Origin: an uncultured Dysosmobacter sp.
GTDB taxonomy: Bacteria; Bacillota; Clostridia; Oscillospirales; Oscillospiraceae
Direction of reading: 5' to 3'
DNA: 52,907 bases
NCBI GenBank assembly: GCA_934636905.1
Contig: CAKUBJ010000009.1
Span: forward strand, 1-52,907
Each line of letters begins with the position of its first letter. Position 1 is the first letter of the stretch. The notes below the pieces were generated by a model. That model was given only the letters and a program-made list of their open reading frames with translations. It ran no database searches and was not told the DNA's origin. The translations under genes were made by a program, and so were the position numbers. Below are positions 22,810 to 32,301 of this stretch, piece after piece.

Positions 22810-23133
22810 AAGCCTCCACCCGCCAAGCGGGTGGAGGCTTCAGCGTGTCGAAAAAGTCTTTTCGCCCCGCTGAGTCAGTTTTCAGAACTTTATAAAGTTC
22901 TGAAAACTATAGATTTTAATGGCGCAGGGAAACAGCCGCAGCGCTGCCAGCGGCAGAAAAAGCAAGGCTGTTTCGAGGAAGCGGCACGATTTGCGGCAAA
23001 AAACCGCAAATCATAACGCCGCGACGGTGTATCCCTTCTTGGGTTTCCCGCGCACACCCTTCCTTACCGCCGCGGAAAACTCACCACTTTATCGACAGTC
23101 TCAAGCCTCCACCCGCCAAGCGGGTGGAGGCTT
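22810..23133. repeat. MITE-like repeat bounded by identical hairpins
   Basis: Identical 31-nt hairpins (AAGCCTCCACCCGC, CAA loop, complement) lie at 22810-22840 and 23103-23133. Just inside are imperfect terminal inverted repeats TGTCGAAAAAGT (22846-22857) and ACTTTATCGACA (23086-23097), 11 of 12 matching. Inside, 22877-22908 is a perfect 32-bp palindrome (AGTTTTCAGAACTTTA and complement). No protein-coding gene is present. The stretch 23046-23103 recurs without mismatch, inverted, at 52832-52889, so this is a dispersed repeat. Confidence 0.75.
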
Positions 23134-23185
23134 CTTGTTCTTTTCTGCCGTATCATGCAGATGCGTCCGCAGAACGGATTTTTTC

Positions 23186-25426
23186 TCAGACGTCCGCCGT
23201 TTCCCTTTCCTCCTGCCGGTTCTCTTCACCGGAGGCAGCAGACTCTGCCGTTTCCTTCTGAGACACGGCGTCCTCGGCTTCCGCAGTCTTTCCGCTGCGG
23301 GCAGGGAGTTTGCCGGCTGCCGCTTTCAGAGCCTTGCCGGCCTTGGACTCCTTCTTGGGAGCCGGTGTCCGCCAGTGGAGGGTGGTCCTGTTGAACAGCG
23401 GTTCACAGACATACAGCACGGCGGGCATGATGAACAGGCAGACGCAGGCGGAAATCAGAGCGCCCCGGGCCAGCATGACGCAGATGTCGCCGATGAGGTC
23501 GATGGAGGACACAAAGGACACGCCCAGCGTGGCGCAGAACAGCACCAGTGCGCTGGTGATGATGGAGGAATCCGCCGAATCCGCCGCGATGCGGATGGCG
23601 TCCTTCCTGCTCCTGCCGCCCTGCAGTTCCTCCTGGAACCGGGAAGTCATCAGAATGGCGTAGTCCACGGTGGCGCCCAGCTGTACGCAGCTGATGATGG
23701 TGGGGGCAATGAAGGCCGTAGACGCGCCGGAGAAGTAGGAGTAGCCCTGATTCAGGAAGATGGCCAGTTCAATGGTGGCCACCAGCACCGCCGGGACGGC
23801 GATGGACTTGAAGGACCAGGCCACAATCAGGAAGATGCAGGCGATGGACAGGTAATTGGCCACCACGAAGTCCACGGCGGTGGTGTCAATCAAATCCCGG
23901 TACATGGCGCCCTCGCCGGTAATCATGGCGTTTTCATCGTACTGCTTCAAAATGGCGTTCATTTCGTCCAGCTGGTTGGACACCGCGTCGGTGGCCGGCG
24001 AGTAGCTGGAGTTCACCATCATCAGCTGATAGCCCCCCTGCTTGAGCATATCCTTCACCGAATCCGGAATAAAGAAGTCAGGGATGCCGGTGCCCAGCAT
24101 CTTGTGATAGGACACCACGGAGGTTACGCCCTTGACCTCCTCCATGCGGTTCTCGATGTCGCTCATCTCCGCAGGGGTCAGGTCGTCCCGCAGGACGATG
24201 AAGTGGGAGGTGGCCATGTCGAAGTCGTTTTTCAGCTTCTCGTTGGACACGATGGAGGGCAGATCCCGGGGCAGGGACTCATCCAGCTTGTAGTAGATCC
24301 CGGCGTGGGACTGGGCATAATAGGCAGGGATAAACAGCAGGATGAAGATGACCATGATGGCCTTGTTGTGCCGCAGGATGAAGTTGTTGACGCCGTCAAA
24401 GCTGGGCATCAGGCTCTTGTGCTTATGTTTGGTAATCTGCTTGTCGAAAATCAGCACCAGAGACGGCAGCACCAGAATCACGGTGGCCACGCCCAGCACC
24501 ACGCCCTTGGCCATGACGATGCCGATGTCCCGTCCCAGCGTCAGCCGCATGACGCACAGTGCCAGGAAGCCGGCCACCGTGGTGAGGCTGGAGGAGGACA
24601 GGGAGCGGAAGGCGGCCACAACGGCCTGCGCCATGGCGTCCCGCTCATCCTCGTAGTTGGGGCGCTCCTCCTCGTACCGGTGATAGAGGAAAATGGAATA
24701 GTCCATGGTGACGCCCAGCTGCAAAACAGCGGCGATGGCCTTGGTGATGTACGAAATCTCCCCAAGGAAGACGTTGGTACCCATGTTGTAAATGACGGCA
24801 AGGCCGATGCTGGCCAGGAAGATAAAGGGCAGCACGGTGGATTCCAGCGTCAGCATCATGGCGCACAGCGCCAGAATCACCGCCAGCCCCACAAACATGG
24901 GCAGTTCGCTGTCCATCAGATCCCGGGTGTCTTTAATGACCACGGAGAAGCCTGCCAGAAAGCACTTTTCGTTGCAGACCTTCCGCACCTGCTCAATGGC
25001 CTCCATGGTTTCATCGGAGGCGCCGGCATGGTCGTACTGGATAATCATCATGGTGGCGTCCCCGGAGAAGAAGATGTCCCGGAAATTGGCGGGGATCATG
25101 TCCGTGGGGATCTGGATGCCCATGAGGTTGCTGATCCAGATGGCGTTGGAAACGCCGGGGATTTCCTTGATGGAATTGATGAGGCTGTTGGTATAGCCCG
25201 CAGGCATATTCTCCACCACCAGCATACTGGTAGCGGCCATTTTGAAGGGTTCTTCCAGCAGCCGCTCCCCCTGGGAGGATTCCAGATCCTCCGGCAGGTA
25301 GGAGAGAATATCATAGTTGATGCGGGTGGCCGCGTAGCCGATGATGGAGGGAATCAGCATCAGCAGCGCGATCATCGCCACCAGCTTCGGCTTCCGGGTC
25401 AGTCCCTTTGCGATTTTTTCCAGCAT
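23186..25426 (-). CDS. MMPL/RND-family membrane transporter
   Basis: 746 aa with two repeated halves, each with one N-terminal helix, a large outer loop and about five further helices. The helix-4 motifs TMDYSIFLYHRYEEE and TVDYAILMTSRFQEE carry the Asp-Tyr pair used for proton coupling in MMPL proteins. The C-terminal tail (about 660-746) is charged and Ala/Glu-rich. It probably exports a lipid or hydrophobic compound. It starts 6 bp after the coiled-coil gene, so the two are co-translated and likely work together. Confidence 0.9.
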   Translation of the reverse strand: MLEKIAKGLTRKPKLVAMIALLMLIPSIIGYAATRINYDILSYLPEDLESSQGERLLEEPFKMAATSMLVVENMPAGYTNSLINSIKEIPGVSNAIWISNLMGIQIPTDMIPANFRDIFFSGDATMMIIQYDHAGASDETMEAIEQVRKVCNEKCFLAGFSVVIKDTRDLMDSELPMFVGLAVILALCAMMLTLESTVLPFIFLASIGLAVIYNMGTNVFLGEISYITKAIAAVLQLGVTMDYSIFLYHRYEEERPNYEDERDAMAQAVVAAFRSLSSSSLTTVAGFLALCVMRLTLGRDIGIVMAKGVVLGVATVILVLPSLVLIFDKQITKHKHKSLMPSFDGVNNFILRHNKAIMVIFILLFIPAYYAQSHAGIYYKLDESLPRDLPSIVSNEKLKNDFDMATSHFIVLRDDLTPAEMSDIENRMEEVKGVTSVVSYHKMLGTGIPDFFIPDSVKDMLKQGGYQLMMVNSSYSPATDAVSNQLDEMNAILKQYDENAMITGEGAMYRDLIDTTAVDFVVANYLSIACIFLIVAWSFKSIAVPAVLVATIELAIFLNQGYSYFSGASTAFIAPTIISCVQLGATVDYAILMTSRFQEELQGGRSRKDAIRIAADSADSSIITSALVLFCATLGVSFVSSIDLIGDICVMLARGALISACVCLFIMPAVLYVCEPLFNRTTLHWRTPAPKKESKAGKALKAAAGKLPARSGKTAEAEDAVSQKETAESAASGEENRQEERETADV

Positions 25427-25432
25427 GGCCTA

Positions 25433-28144
25433 TCAGTCCTTTCCGCCGAACAGGCCGGTGACGGCCGCCCAGAGATCCCGGAACATCTGGGCAATCCGAT
25501 CCCACAGGGTGGTCTTTGCTTCCGCAGCGGCTTCCTCTTCCCCGTCGGATTCCTCCGGCACGGTGATTTCCTGGGTGCGGATCAGCACCTGAATGCTCTC
25601 CGGTGCGGGGTTCCGGCTGTCGGTCAGGGACACGGCGTCGGCATTGGCGTCCATCAGCAGGAGGTTATTGGTATCGCCGGTGTATTCGTTCCAGGTGTCC
25701 TCAATGATTTCGCAGATGCTGGACTTGGCGTCCTTGATGTCGCCGGCGGTGCTCATGGTTTTGGCGGTGCTCCGCAGAACGGCAGCCAGCCCTTCCAGCG
25801 TCTTTCTGGTGCCGTCATCCAGCGTGGAGCCGGTGGACTTCATGAGGTTTTCGGTGTCCGTCACCAGAGACTGGGTGTCCCGGATGGTCTTGACGGCGCT
25901 GTTGCTGAGGCTGGTGACGGTCTTGAGGCTCTCCTGCAGGGTCGGCTCATAGTCATTCAGGGTGTCCTGCAGATCCTGGGTGTCGTCCAGAATGTCCCGC
26001 AGGTCGGAGGATGCCTCCCGAAGAGCCGCAGAGAGATCCTCCGCGTCGTCCAGCATACCGGCGAGATTTTCAATGCGCCCGCACAGGGTGCTCAAATCGT
26101 TGACCACCTGCGTGGTGGGGTTCTTCAGCTTGGTCATGATGTCCGACACGGACTTCTGCAGGTTGGCGATCTCCTCCATGGCGCTGTCCAGACCGCCGGA
26201 AATCAGATCCACCACGGCGCCGCCTACGCTTTCGCTCTCATCGGATGCCGCCTGCTCCGCGTCACCGCCCTCGGCAGGCTCTTCCGTGGGTTCCTCTTCC
26301 GCAGGAGCGTTGGTTTCTCCTTCATTCCCGTCCGGTTCGGGATCATTGTGCAGCAGTGAGCCGGACAGCGTGCCGCCGTCATCGGGGGTGCTGCCCCCCT
26401 CCACCTTGCCGGTGGCGTACACCAGCCACAGGTCATTCATCTGCTTGGCGGTGGCGGCATCCTGCCCCAGCACCTGCTGGCAGAACTGCTGGAAGGTCAT
26501 TGCGGCCTTGGCCTGAAAACCGGTTTCCAGCTTCGTGGCGCCGGCGGCTTCCAGACCCGCCTCAATCTGCCGAATGCCGCCTTCCAGCTGCGCAATTGCG
26601 GCATCGCATTCTGCAATCCCTGCCTGAACCGTCTGTGCCGTATCGGATTCCAGATCGGGATCCTGCTTCTTGATCTCTTCCAGCTGAGCCGCCAGCTCCT
26701 GGCGCTGTGTCTGCGTACTGTCCAGCTTCTGCTTCAGCCCGGCCAGCTGCGTCTGGGTTTCCGCCAGCTTCTTGGCAGTGGCGGCGGCCTCCGCGCTGGA
26801 AGAGCCATTCAGTTCCAGCAGGGTCTGGTAAAAACTCTCCCGGTCGGTTGCCACATAGGCGCTGTGGGCCTTCTTCACCTTGGCCACCGTGATGGAGCCG
26901 ATGTTCTGGTTGTCGTCAATGTTCTTGTCAATTTCGTCGGTGACGTCCTTCGCCGTGCCGCCCAGAGCGTCCTGAAGGGTTTTCAGGCTCTTCCGCAGAT
27001 CCCCCAGACTGCTGAGCACCTTGTGGACATCGCCGGTGCCGTCTTCCAGATCCTCCAGCACCTCTTCCATGTCCTTAAGGTCGTCTTTCAGGTCATCCAC
27101 GGTTTTGCTCATGCTGTTGAGGGTGGCCTTGGAACTGGTGATGGTCTTGCTCAGCGCCGCGATATGATCCTCCACCGGCTCCAGCACATCCGCCAGATTG
27201 GAAAGGTCAGCCCGCAGGGCGTCGGTTCCGCTGTAAATCACGCCCTTGCCGTTGGAGAAGATGCCCCGGGCCTGATTCAGCTGATCCAGCCCGTTGGCGG
27301 AGGCGTTGAGGCTGCCGGTCATGGCCGCCATGGCGTCCAGCATGGTGTCCATGCTGCCGGAGAGTTTGTTGTAGTCATCCTCCAGATCGTCCTTCCGCTT
27401 GGAAAGCTCGGCAATTTCCTCCAGCTGGCTCAGGGTGGCCGGCACCATCAGGAAGGTCATGCCGCCGAAGGAGAAATCATCGCTGCCCACCCGGATGGTG
27501 TAATGGCACTCCTCGCCGGGCAGTCCGATGAACAGCACCGCCCGCAGGTTGCCCACCAGCTGCACCTGAGCGCCGGGGGCTTCCAGAGAGAGGATGTCGT
27601 CCTGATTGAAGATGGCCATGGCCTCCAGCGTGTAGTTGTTCCGGGCGTACTCGGAAGCACTTTCGTTGGGCACGGCGTCCAGATTGATCTCCACCACGCC
27701 GGTCTTCCCTGCCAGATCCTCCGCCTTGGTGGGCACGCCGTTGAGGGTGTAGCTGACGGACAGCGTCCAGGGCAGCTGCTCAAAGGGCTTTGCCGTCTTG
27801 CCCTCAAAATAGAAGGTGGAGGGCAGATCCTGCTCGTCCAGGCGGAACTCGGTTTTTCCCCCCGACACGGTGGGAGCGGTGCCGTCGGTGAGGTTGATGA
27901 CCTCGTCATAGTCGCCGTAATCCGTCAGAGTGGAGGCGCCGTTGGTGCGGTAGCTCTTGACCACACTGCCGTCGGTGAGGTTTCCGTAGTAATCGGTCAT
28001 GGCATAGTAGGCCTCGTCATAGGTGGGCGTAACCCCGTCCCCCACGGCGGATGCCGGGATGGAGCCCAGCACCATCAGGGCGGACAATGCGCAGCTTCCT
28101 GCCCGCAGAAGCTGCCGTTTTACGGTTTTCACTGGATTCTGCAT
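25433..28144 (-). CDS. Large secreted coiled-coil protein paired with the MMPL transporter
   Basis: 903 aa. Signal peptide (about 1-35, cleavage near PASA). A beta-rich N-terminal part reads EAYYAMTDYYGNLTDGS and a long helical region with heptads covers about 245-820, including many repeats of the kind SLGDLRKSLKTLQDAL. An acidic low-complexity insert lies near 570-620 (EEEPTEEPAEGGDAEQ). No clear C-terminal membrane anchor. The layout is like the outer part of YhgE/Pip-type proteins, which are often linked to MMPL transporters. It probably forms an extracellular partner of the transporter encoded 6 bp downstream. Confidence 0.75.
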   Translation of the reverse strand: MQNPVKTVKRQLLRAGSCALSALMVLGSIPASAVGDGVTPTYDEAYYAMTDYYGNLTDGSVVKSYRTNGASTLTDYGDYDEVINLTDGTAPTVSGGKTEFRLDEQDLPSTFYFEGKTAKPFEQLPWTLSVSYTLNGVPTKAEDLAGKTGVVEINLDAVPNESASEYARNNYTLEAMAIFNQDDILSLEAPGAQVQLVGNLRAVLFIGLPGEECHYTIRVGSDDFSFGGMTFLMVPATLSQLEEIAELSKRKDDLEDDYNKLSGSMDTMLDAMAAMTGSLNASANGLDQLNQARGIFSNGKGVIYSGTDALRADLSNLADVLEPVEDHIAALSKTITSSKATLNSMSKTVDDLKDDLKDMEEVLEDLEDGTGDVHKVLSSLGDLRKSLKTLQDALGGTAKDVTDEIDKNIDDNQNIGSITVAKVKKAHSAYVATDRESFYQTLLELNGSSSAEAAATAKKLAETQTQLAGLKQKLDSTQTQRQELAAQLEEIKKQDPDLESDTAQTVQAGIAECDAAIAQLEGGIRQIEAGLEAAGATKLETGFQAKAAMTFQQFCQQVLGQDAATAKQMNDLWLVYATGKVEGGSTPDDGGTLSGSLLHNDPEPDGNEGETNAPAEEEPTEEPAEGGDAEQAASDESESVGGAVVDLISGGLDSAMEEIANLQKSVSDIMTKLKNPTTQVVNDLSTLCGRIENLAGMLDDAEDLSAALREASSDLRDILDDTQDLQDTLNDYEPTLQESLKTVTSLSNSAVKTIRDTQSLVTDTENLMKSTGSTLDDGTRKTLEGLAAVLRSTAKTMSTAGDIKDAKSSICEIIEDTWNEYTGDTNNLLLMDANADAVSLTDSRNPAPESIQVLIRTQEITVPEESDGEEEAAAEAKTTLWDRIAQMFRDLWAAVTGLFGGKD

Positions 28145-28186
28145 CTTGACTTACATCCTTTATCTTATAAATTTCGGAATCACTGA

Positions 28187-29329
28187 TTAAAACTGTGTCG
28201 GGAACTTCAGATCCGTCCGCTCCCAAGGCATCCCCCGGGCGTTCTGCCCGAAGTGCCCGTAGCAGGCCAGCGGCTGATAGATGGGCCGCGTCAGCCCAAA
28301 GCGGCGGATTACCACGCCGGGGCGCATATCCACGTTTTCCTCCAGCCACCCGGCCAGCACTTCATCCCGGACGCGGCCGGTGCCGAAGGTGTCCACCGCC
28401 ACGCTGACGGGATCCGCCAGACCGATGGCGTAGGCCAGCTGCACCTCGCAGCGGTCAGCCAGACCGGACGCCACAATGTTTTTGGCCAGATACCGCGCCA
28501 GATAGGCGCCGGTGCGATCCACCTTGGTGGGATCCTTGCCGGAGAAAGCGCCGCCGCCGTGGCGGGCGGCGCTGCCGTAGGTATCCGCCATCAGCTTCCG
28601 GCCTGTCAGGCCGCTGTCGGCGGCGGGGCCACCCAGAACAAAGCGCCCGGTGGGGTTGATATACAGCAGCGTGTCGTCGTCCGTCAGTTCTCCGGGCAAC
28701 GACGGCAGGATTACCTCCTGCCGCAGGGCGTCACGCAGTTCGTCAATGGAAATTTCCGGGTCATGCTGGGCGGAGAGCACCACGGTGGTGATCCGCACCG
28801 GCACGCCGTCCCGATAGACTGCGCTGACCTGCGCCTTGCCGTCCGGCCGGAGCCAGGGCAGGGTGCCTTCCCGCCGCAGAGCCTCCAGCCGCCTGACCAG
28901 CCGGTTAGCCAGGGTGATGGGCAGCGGCATCAGATCCGCCGTTTCCCGGCAGGCATAGCCGCACATCATGCCCTGATCCCCTGCGCCGGTGTCCTCTTCC
29001 TCCCGGTGGCTGACGCCCCGGGCGATGTCCGGGGACTGGGGATGGATGTGCACCTGAATCCGGCAGTGCTCCGCGTCGAAGCCCAGTTCCGGCCGGTCAT
29101 AGCCGATCTCCCGGATAACCTCCCGGGCCACGGCTTCGTAGTCCGGCTCCTTCCGGGCGCTGACCTCGCCGAAGAGGCACAGCCCGTTTTCCCAGACCGC
29201 CGCCTCGCAGGCCGTCCGCGCTGCCGGATCCTCCTCCAGCGCGGCATCCAGCACCGCATCGGCAATCTGGTCGCAGATTTTGTCCGGATGCCCCCGGGTC
29301 ACGGCCTCCGATGTCAGAATGTGTTCCAT
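28187..29329 (-). CDS. metK: S-adenosylmethionine synthetase
   Basis: 380 aa. Start MEHILTSEAVTRGHPDKICDQIADAVLD has the GHPDK methionine-binding motif; later GAGDQGMMCGYA and GGGAFSGKDPTKVDRTGAY are the ATP and P-loop signatures. Makes SAM from methionine and ATP. It lies upstream of the coiled-coil/MMPL pair on the same strand (42 bp gap). I saw no SAM riboswitch in the 200 bp upstream. Confidence 0.96.
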   Translation of the reverse strand: MEHILTSEAVTRGHPDKICDQIADAVLDAALEEDPAARTACEAAVWENGLCLFGEVSARKEPDYEAVAREVIREIGYDRPELGFDAEHCRIQVHIHPQSPDIARGVSHREEEDTGAGDQGMMCGYACRETADLMPLPITLANRLVRRLEALRREGTLPWLRPDGKAQVSAVYRDGVPVRITTVVLSAQHDPEISIDELRDALRQEVILPSLPGELTDDDTLLYINPTGRFVLGGPAADSGLTGRKLMADTYGSAARHGGGAFSGKDPTKVDRTGAYLARYLAKNIVASGLADRCEVQLAYAIGLADPVSVAVDTFGTGRVRDEVLAGWLEENVDMRPGVVIRRFGLTRPIYQPLACYGHFGQNARGMPWERTDLKFPTQF

Positions 29330-29527
29330 TGCCCACTCCCCTGCTTCCTGCGGTTCCCTGACGGATCCGCTCTTTTCTTACTCAGCGGGGAAAGTCTATC
29401 ACCTCCATTCCAAAATGAAAACAGACAAATTCCGCCTCTGTGCCTAAAATTTATGCACAAACGGCGTCGTATCTGATAGGCATTTTCCCGCATCTGCCCA
29501 AATTGGAACCTGACGGAAAATTGACAC

Positions 29528-29557
29528 TTGAAGAAAGACCCTGTTCTCGTGTATAAT
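29528..29557 (+). promoter_or_regulatory. Promoter of the TetR gene
   Basis: TTGAAG (29528-29533), 18-bp spacer, perfect TATAAT (29552-29557). A TTGACA at 29521-29526 is too far from the -10 box. Confidence 0.6.
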
Positions 29558-29593
29558 AGGTGTGGATTATTGGAAAAGTATCGGAGGAGGATC

Positions 29594-30169
29594 ATGGCTC
29601 AACACACCAAAAACGCCATTCGTCTGGCGTTCATCCAGCTGCTGAACGAGCAGCCTCTGGACAAGATTTCCATCAAGGACATTGCGGAAAAGAGCGCAGT
29701 GAACCGCAATACCTTTTATTATTATTACGCCGACATCTATGCGCTGGTGGAGGATATCCTCCAGCTGGAGGCGGAGGACTTCCAGTCCAAAATGCGCCGG
29801 TACAACAGCTGGCAGGATGCCTTCCGGGACGCCACGGACTTTGCCGCGAAGAACAAGCGGGCGGTCTATCACCTTTATAATTCCGGCAATCAGGAAACCC
29901 TCCGCCGCTATTATCACAAGGTGACGCTGACCGCCATGACCTCCTACGTCCGGGATCAGGCGGAAGGGCTGGATGCCGACGAGGAGGACATCCGGGTGCT
30001 GGCGGAGTTCTATTCCGCCGCCCTGTCCGGTCTTACCGTCTGGTGGCTGCAAAGCGGCATGAAGTACGATGCCGAGGAATACATAGACCGTCTGGGCGTC
30101 CTGCTGGACGGCAACATCCGCCACGCGCTGGAGCACAGCTGCAAAGCGGACGCTTCCCCCGCGCCATAA
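29594..30169 (+). CDS. TetR-family transcriptional regulator
   Basis: 191 aa. The TetR helix-turn-helix DKISIKDIAEKSAVNRNTFYYYYADIYALVEDIL (shown here in part: IKDIAEKSAVNRNTFYYYY) lies at about 20-55; the C-terminal ligand domain is of the TetR_C_8-like kind with AALSGLTVWWLQ. Start follows GGAGGAGG. It is divergent from metK and the MMPL cassette, and TetR repressors commonly control MMPL exporters, so that cassette is a plausible target. No clear operator palindrome was found. Confidence 0.88.
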   Translation: MAQHTKNAIRLAFIQLLNEQPLDKISIKDIAEKSAVNRNTFYYYYADIYALVEDILQLEAEDFQSKMRRYNSWQDAFRDATDFAAKNKRAVYHLYNSGNQETLRRYYHKVTLTAMTSYVRDQAEGLDADEEDIRVLAEFYSAALSGLTVWWLQSGMKYDAEEYIDRLGVLLDGNIRHALEHSCKADASPAP

Positions 30170-30176
30170 TGCCTGC

Positions 30177-30212
30177 ATCCCCATCCGGGAACACTGGATG
30201 GGGATTCGTTTT
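30177..30212 (+). terminator. Terminator of the TetR gene
   Basis: ATCCCCATCC (30177-30186) pairs with GGATGGGGAT (30196-30205), followed by TCGTTTTT. Confidence 0.8.
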
Positions 30213-30264
30213 TCTCTGTTCAGGCCGGAACACCCCTCCCCTCCCAGCCGACGGGGATCAGGGA

Positions 30265-30293
30265 TTGACAAGCCCCGGAAAAAAGGGTAAAAA
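30265..30293 (+). promoter_or_regulatory. Promoter of xdhC-yqeB
   Basis: TTGACA (30265-30270), 17-bp spacer, TAAAAA (30288-30293), 54 bp before the xdhC start. Confidence 0.6.
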
Positions 30294-30347
30294 TAAAGAA
30301 AAACGTTATTCTGTGAAAAATACATCGCATCGCGGAAAGGAGTCTTT

Positions 30348-31349
30348 ATGCGGCGTCTTCTTTTTCGTCTGCTTCAGGAAATGGAACAGCATCACGACAC
30401 GGTTCTGGTCTGCATTGTGGAGGAAAGCGGCTCCGCCCCCCGGGGCACCGGCGCCTGGATGCTGGTAAATGGCACCGGTCGGGTGGCAGGCACCATCGGC
30501 GGCGGCCGTCTGGAACTGCGCTCCATAGAAACGGCCATGGTGCTGCTGGAGAAATGCCGCTCCCTGCTGAAGCACTTTGCTCTGAACCTCACCGATGGGC
30601 CGGACAGTCTGGGGATGGCCTGCGGCGGGGACGTCACCGTCCTCTTCCAGCGGATTCCCTGGGATTCCGGGGAATGGCGGCAGCTGGCTGCCGATGCTGC
30701 GAAGGCGCTGCGGGAAAACCGCCCCGGCTGGCTGGTGCTGGACACCTGCGGCGGCTTCCCCGCCCTGCTGGAGAGGGAAACCGCGGCGGAAGAGGCCGCT
30801 TCCCTCCCCAAAGGGGCTGCTCTGCGGGACGGCCGCTTTTACCTCCCCCTGCCGGTGGAGGAGCGGGTGGTGATTTTCGGCGCCGGACATATTGCCCGGG
30901 CGCTGGTGCCCCTGCTGGGCACCGTGGGCTTCCGCACCGTGGTGTTTGACGACCGGCCGGAATACGCGGATCCGGCGGCCTTTCCGGCGGCGGAAGCCGT
31001 CATCTGCGGCGATTTCCGGAACATTCAGGCCTCCCTGCCCATCACGCCGGAGGACTATGTGGTGATTATGACCAGCGGCCATCTCCACGATCTGGAAGCG
31101 GAGATTCAGATTCTGCGGCTGGAAACGGCCTACGTCGGCGTCATCGGCTCCCGCTCCAAAATCGCCTTCGTCAGTCAGAAGCTGCGGGAGGCCGGGATTC
31201 CGGAGCCGGCCATTGCCGCCGTCCACACCCCCATCGGCACCCCCATCCGCGCCGTCACGCCGGAGGAGATTGCCGTCAGTATTGCCGGAGAACTGATCTG
31301 CTGCCGGGCGCTCCGCCGGGCAGCGGTCGGAAACACAGAAAAGGAGTGA
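30348..31349 (+). CDS. xdhC: XdhC-family molybdenum hydroxylase maturation protein
   Basis: 333 aa. The N-terminal XdhC/CoxI domain has EESGSAPRGTGAWMLV and GGRLELRSIE; the C-terminal Rossmann domain starts VVIFGAGHIARALVPLLG near 175 and ends with ATPEEIAVSIAGEL-like sequence. XdhC proteins insert the sulfurated molybdenum cofactor into xanthine dehydrogenase-type enzymes. It precedes yqeB by 4 bp. No hydroxylase gene lies in this window. Confidence 0.9.
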   Translation: MRRLLFRLLQEMEQHHDTVLVCIVEESGSAPRGTGAWMLVNGTGRVAGTIGGGRLELRSIETAMVLLEKCRSLLKHFALNLTDGPDSLGMACGGDVTVLFQRIPWDSGEWRQLAADAAKALRENRPGWLVLDTCGGFPALLERETAAEEAASLPKGAALRDGRFYLPLPVEERVVIFGAGHIARALVPLLGTVGFRTVVFDDRPEYADPAAFPAAEAVICGDFRNIQASLPITPEDYVVIMTSGHLHDLEAEIQILRLETAYVGVIGSRSKIAFVSQKLREAGIPEPAIAAVHTPIGTPIRAVTPEEIAVSIAGELICCRALRRAAVGNTEKE

Positions 31350-31353
31350 TTTC

Positions 31354-32154
31354 ATGCCGGTTCTCATCCGAGGTGCCGGGGACATTGCCACCGGCATTGC
31401 CCTGCGGCTCCACCGGGCAGGCTACCGCCTGATTCTGACGGATCTCCCCCGCCCCACCTCCATCCGCCGCACGGTGTGTTTTTCCGAAGCCGTCTGGCAT
31501 GGCCGCTGCACCGTAGAGGGGGTGGAGGCCGTACTGGCCGCCGATGCGGCGGAGGCGCTGGCGCTGGCACAGGCTGGGCACATCGCCGTCCTGACGGATC
31601 CGGAGGGAACGGCAGTCCGCCAACTGTCCCCCTGCGCCGTGGTGGATGCCATTCTGGCCAAGCGGAATCTGGGCACCGCCCTCACCGACGCACCCACGGT
31701 CATTGCCGTGGGCCCCGGCTTCACTGCCGGGGTGGACTGCCGCGCCGCCGTGGAAACCATGCGGGGGCACACCCTTGGGCGGGTGCTCTATACCGGCAGT
31801 CCCCTGCCCAACACCGGCGTCCCCGGTGTGATCGGCGGGCAGAGCACCCTGCGGATTCTCCGTGCCCCGGCAGCAGGGATTTTCCGCCCGGAAATGGAAA
31901 TCGGGCAGATGGTTCACGCCGGGGAGGTAGCCGCCACTGTAAACGGCGTCCCCATGGTCTGCGCCATTGACGGCTGCCTGCGGGGGCTGCTTCACGGCGG
32001 CCTCACCGTGTTCCCCGGCATGAAGTGCGGGGACGTGGATCCCCGGGGCACCCCCGCCAACTGCCTCACCGCCTCCGACAAGGCGCTGGCGGTGGGGGGC
32101 GGCGTGCTGGAAGCCCTGCTGCATTTCGGCTGCCTGCCGGAGGGCGGCGCCTGA
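31354..32154 (+). CDS. yqeB: YqeB-family selenium-dependent molybdenum hydroxylase accessory protein
   Basis: 266 aa. Begins MPVLIRGAGDIATGIALRLHR, the fingerprint of the YqeB/EF2563 family, with a Rossmann-like N-terminus and a glycine-rich C-terminus (VGGGVLEALL). The family occurs with selenium-dependent molybdenum hydroxylases that lack selenocysteine but use a labile selenium. Its chemistry is not established. Co-transcribed with xdhC. Confidence 0.88.
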   Translation: MPVLIRGAGDIATGIALRLHRAGYRLILTDLPRPTSIRRTVCFSEAVWHGRCTVEGVEAVLAADAAEALALAQAGHIAVLTDPEGTAVRQLSPCAVVDAILAKRNLGTALTDAPTVIAVGPGFTAGVDCRAAVETMRGHTLGRVLYTGSPLPNTGVPGVIGGQSTLRILRAPAAGIFRPEMEIGQMVHAGEVAATVNGVPMVCAIDGCLRGLLHGGLTVFPGMKCGDVDPRGTPANCLTASDKALAVGGGVLEALLHFGCLPEGGA

Positions 32155-32301
32155 GCCGGCTTTCTGCCGTTTCGCACCGGTGCCGTGCGCCGCCGCAGTA
32201 TTCCGGTGTCTTTCTGCGGAATACACCATTTATTCTTTTGTTTTTGACGGATTATTTTCATAATTTTTAACAAGGCGTTAATAAATCGTAAATTTTCATA
32301 T

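Noticed and set aside
22919..26359. A plus-strand open frame of over 1100 codons opposite the MMPL and coiled-coil genes
   Set aside because: It is antisense to two convincing genes, is rich in His/Gly/Gln as expected for the opposite frame of GC-rich coding DNA, and has no ribosome binding site.
29330..29560. A SAM riboswitch upstream of metK
   Set aside because: No SAM-I-type conserved core or terminator was visible in the leader.
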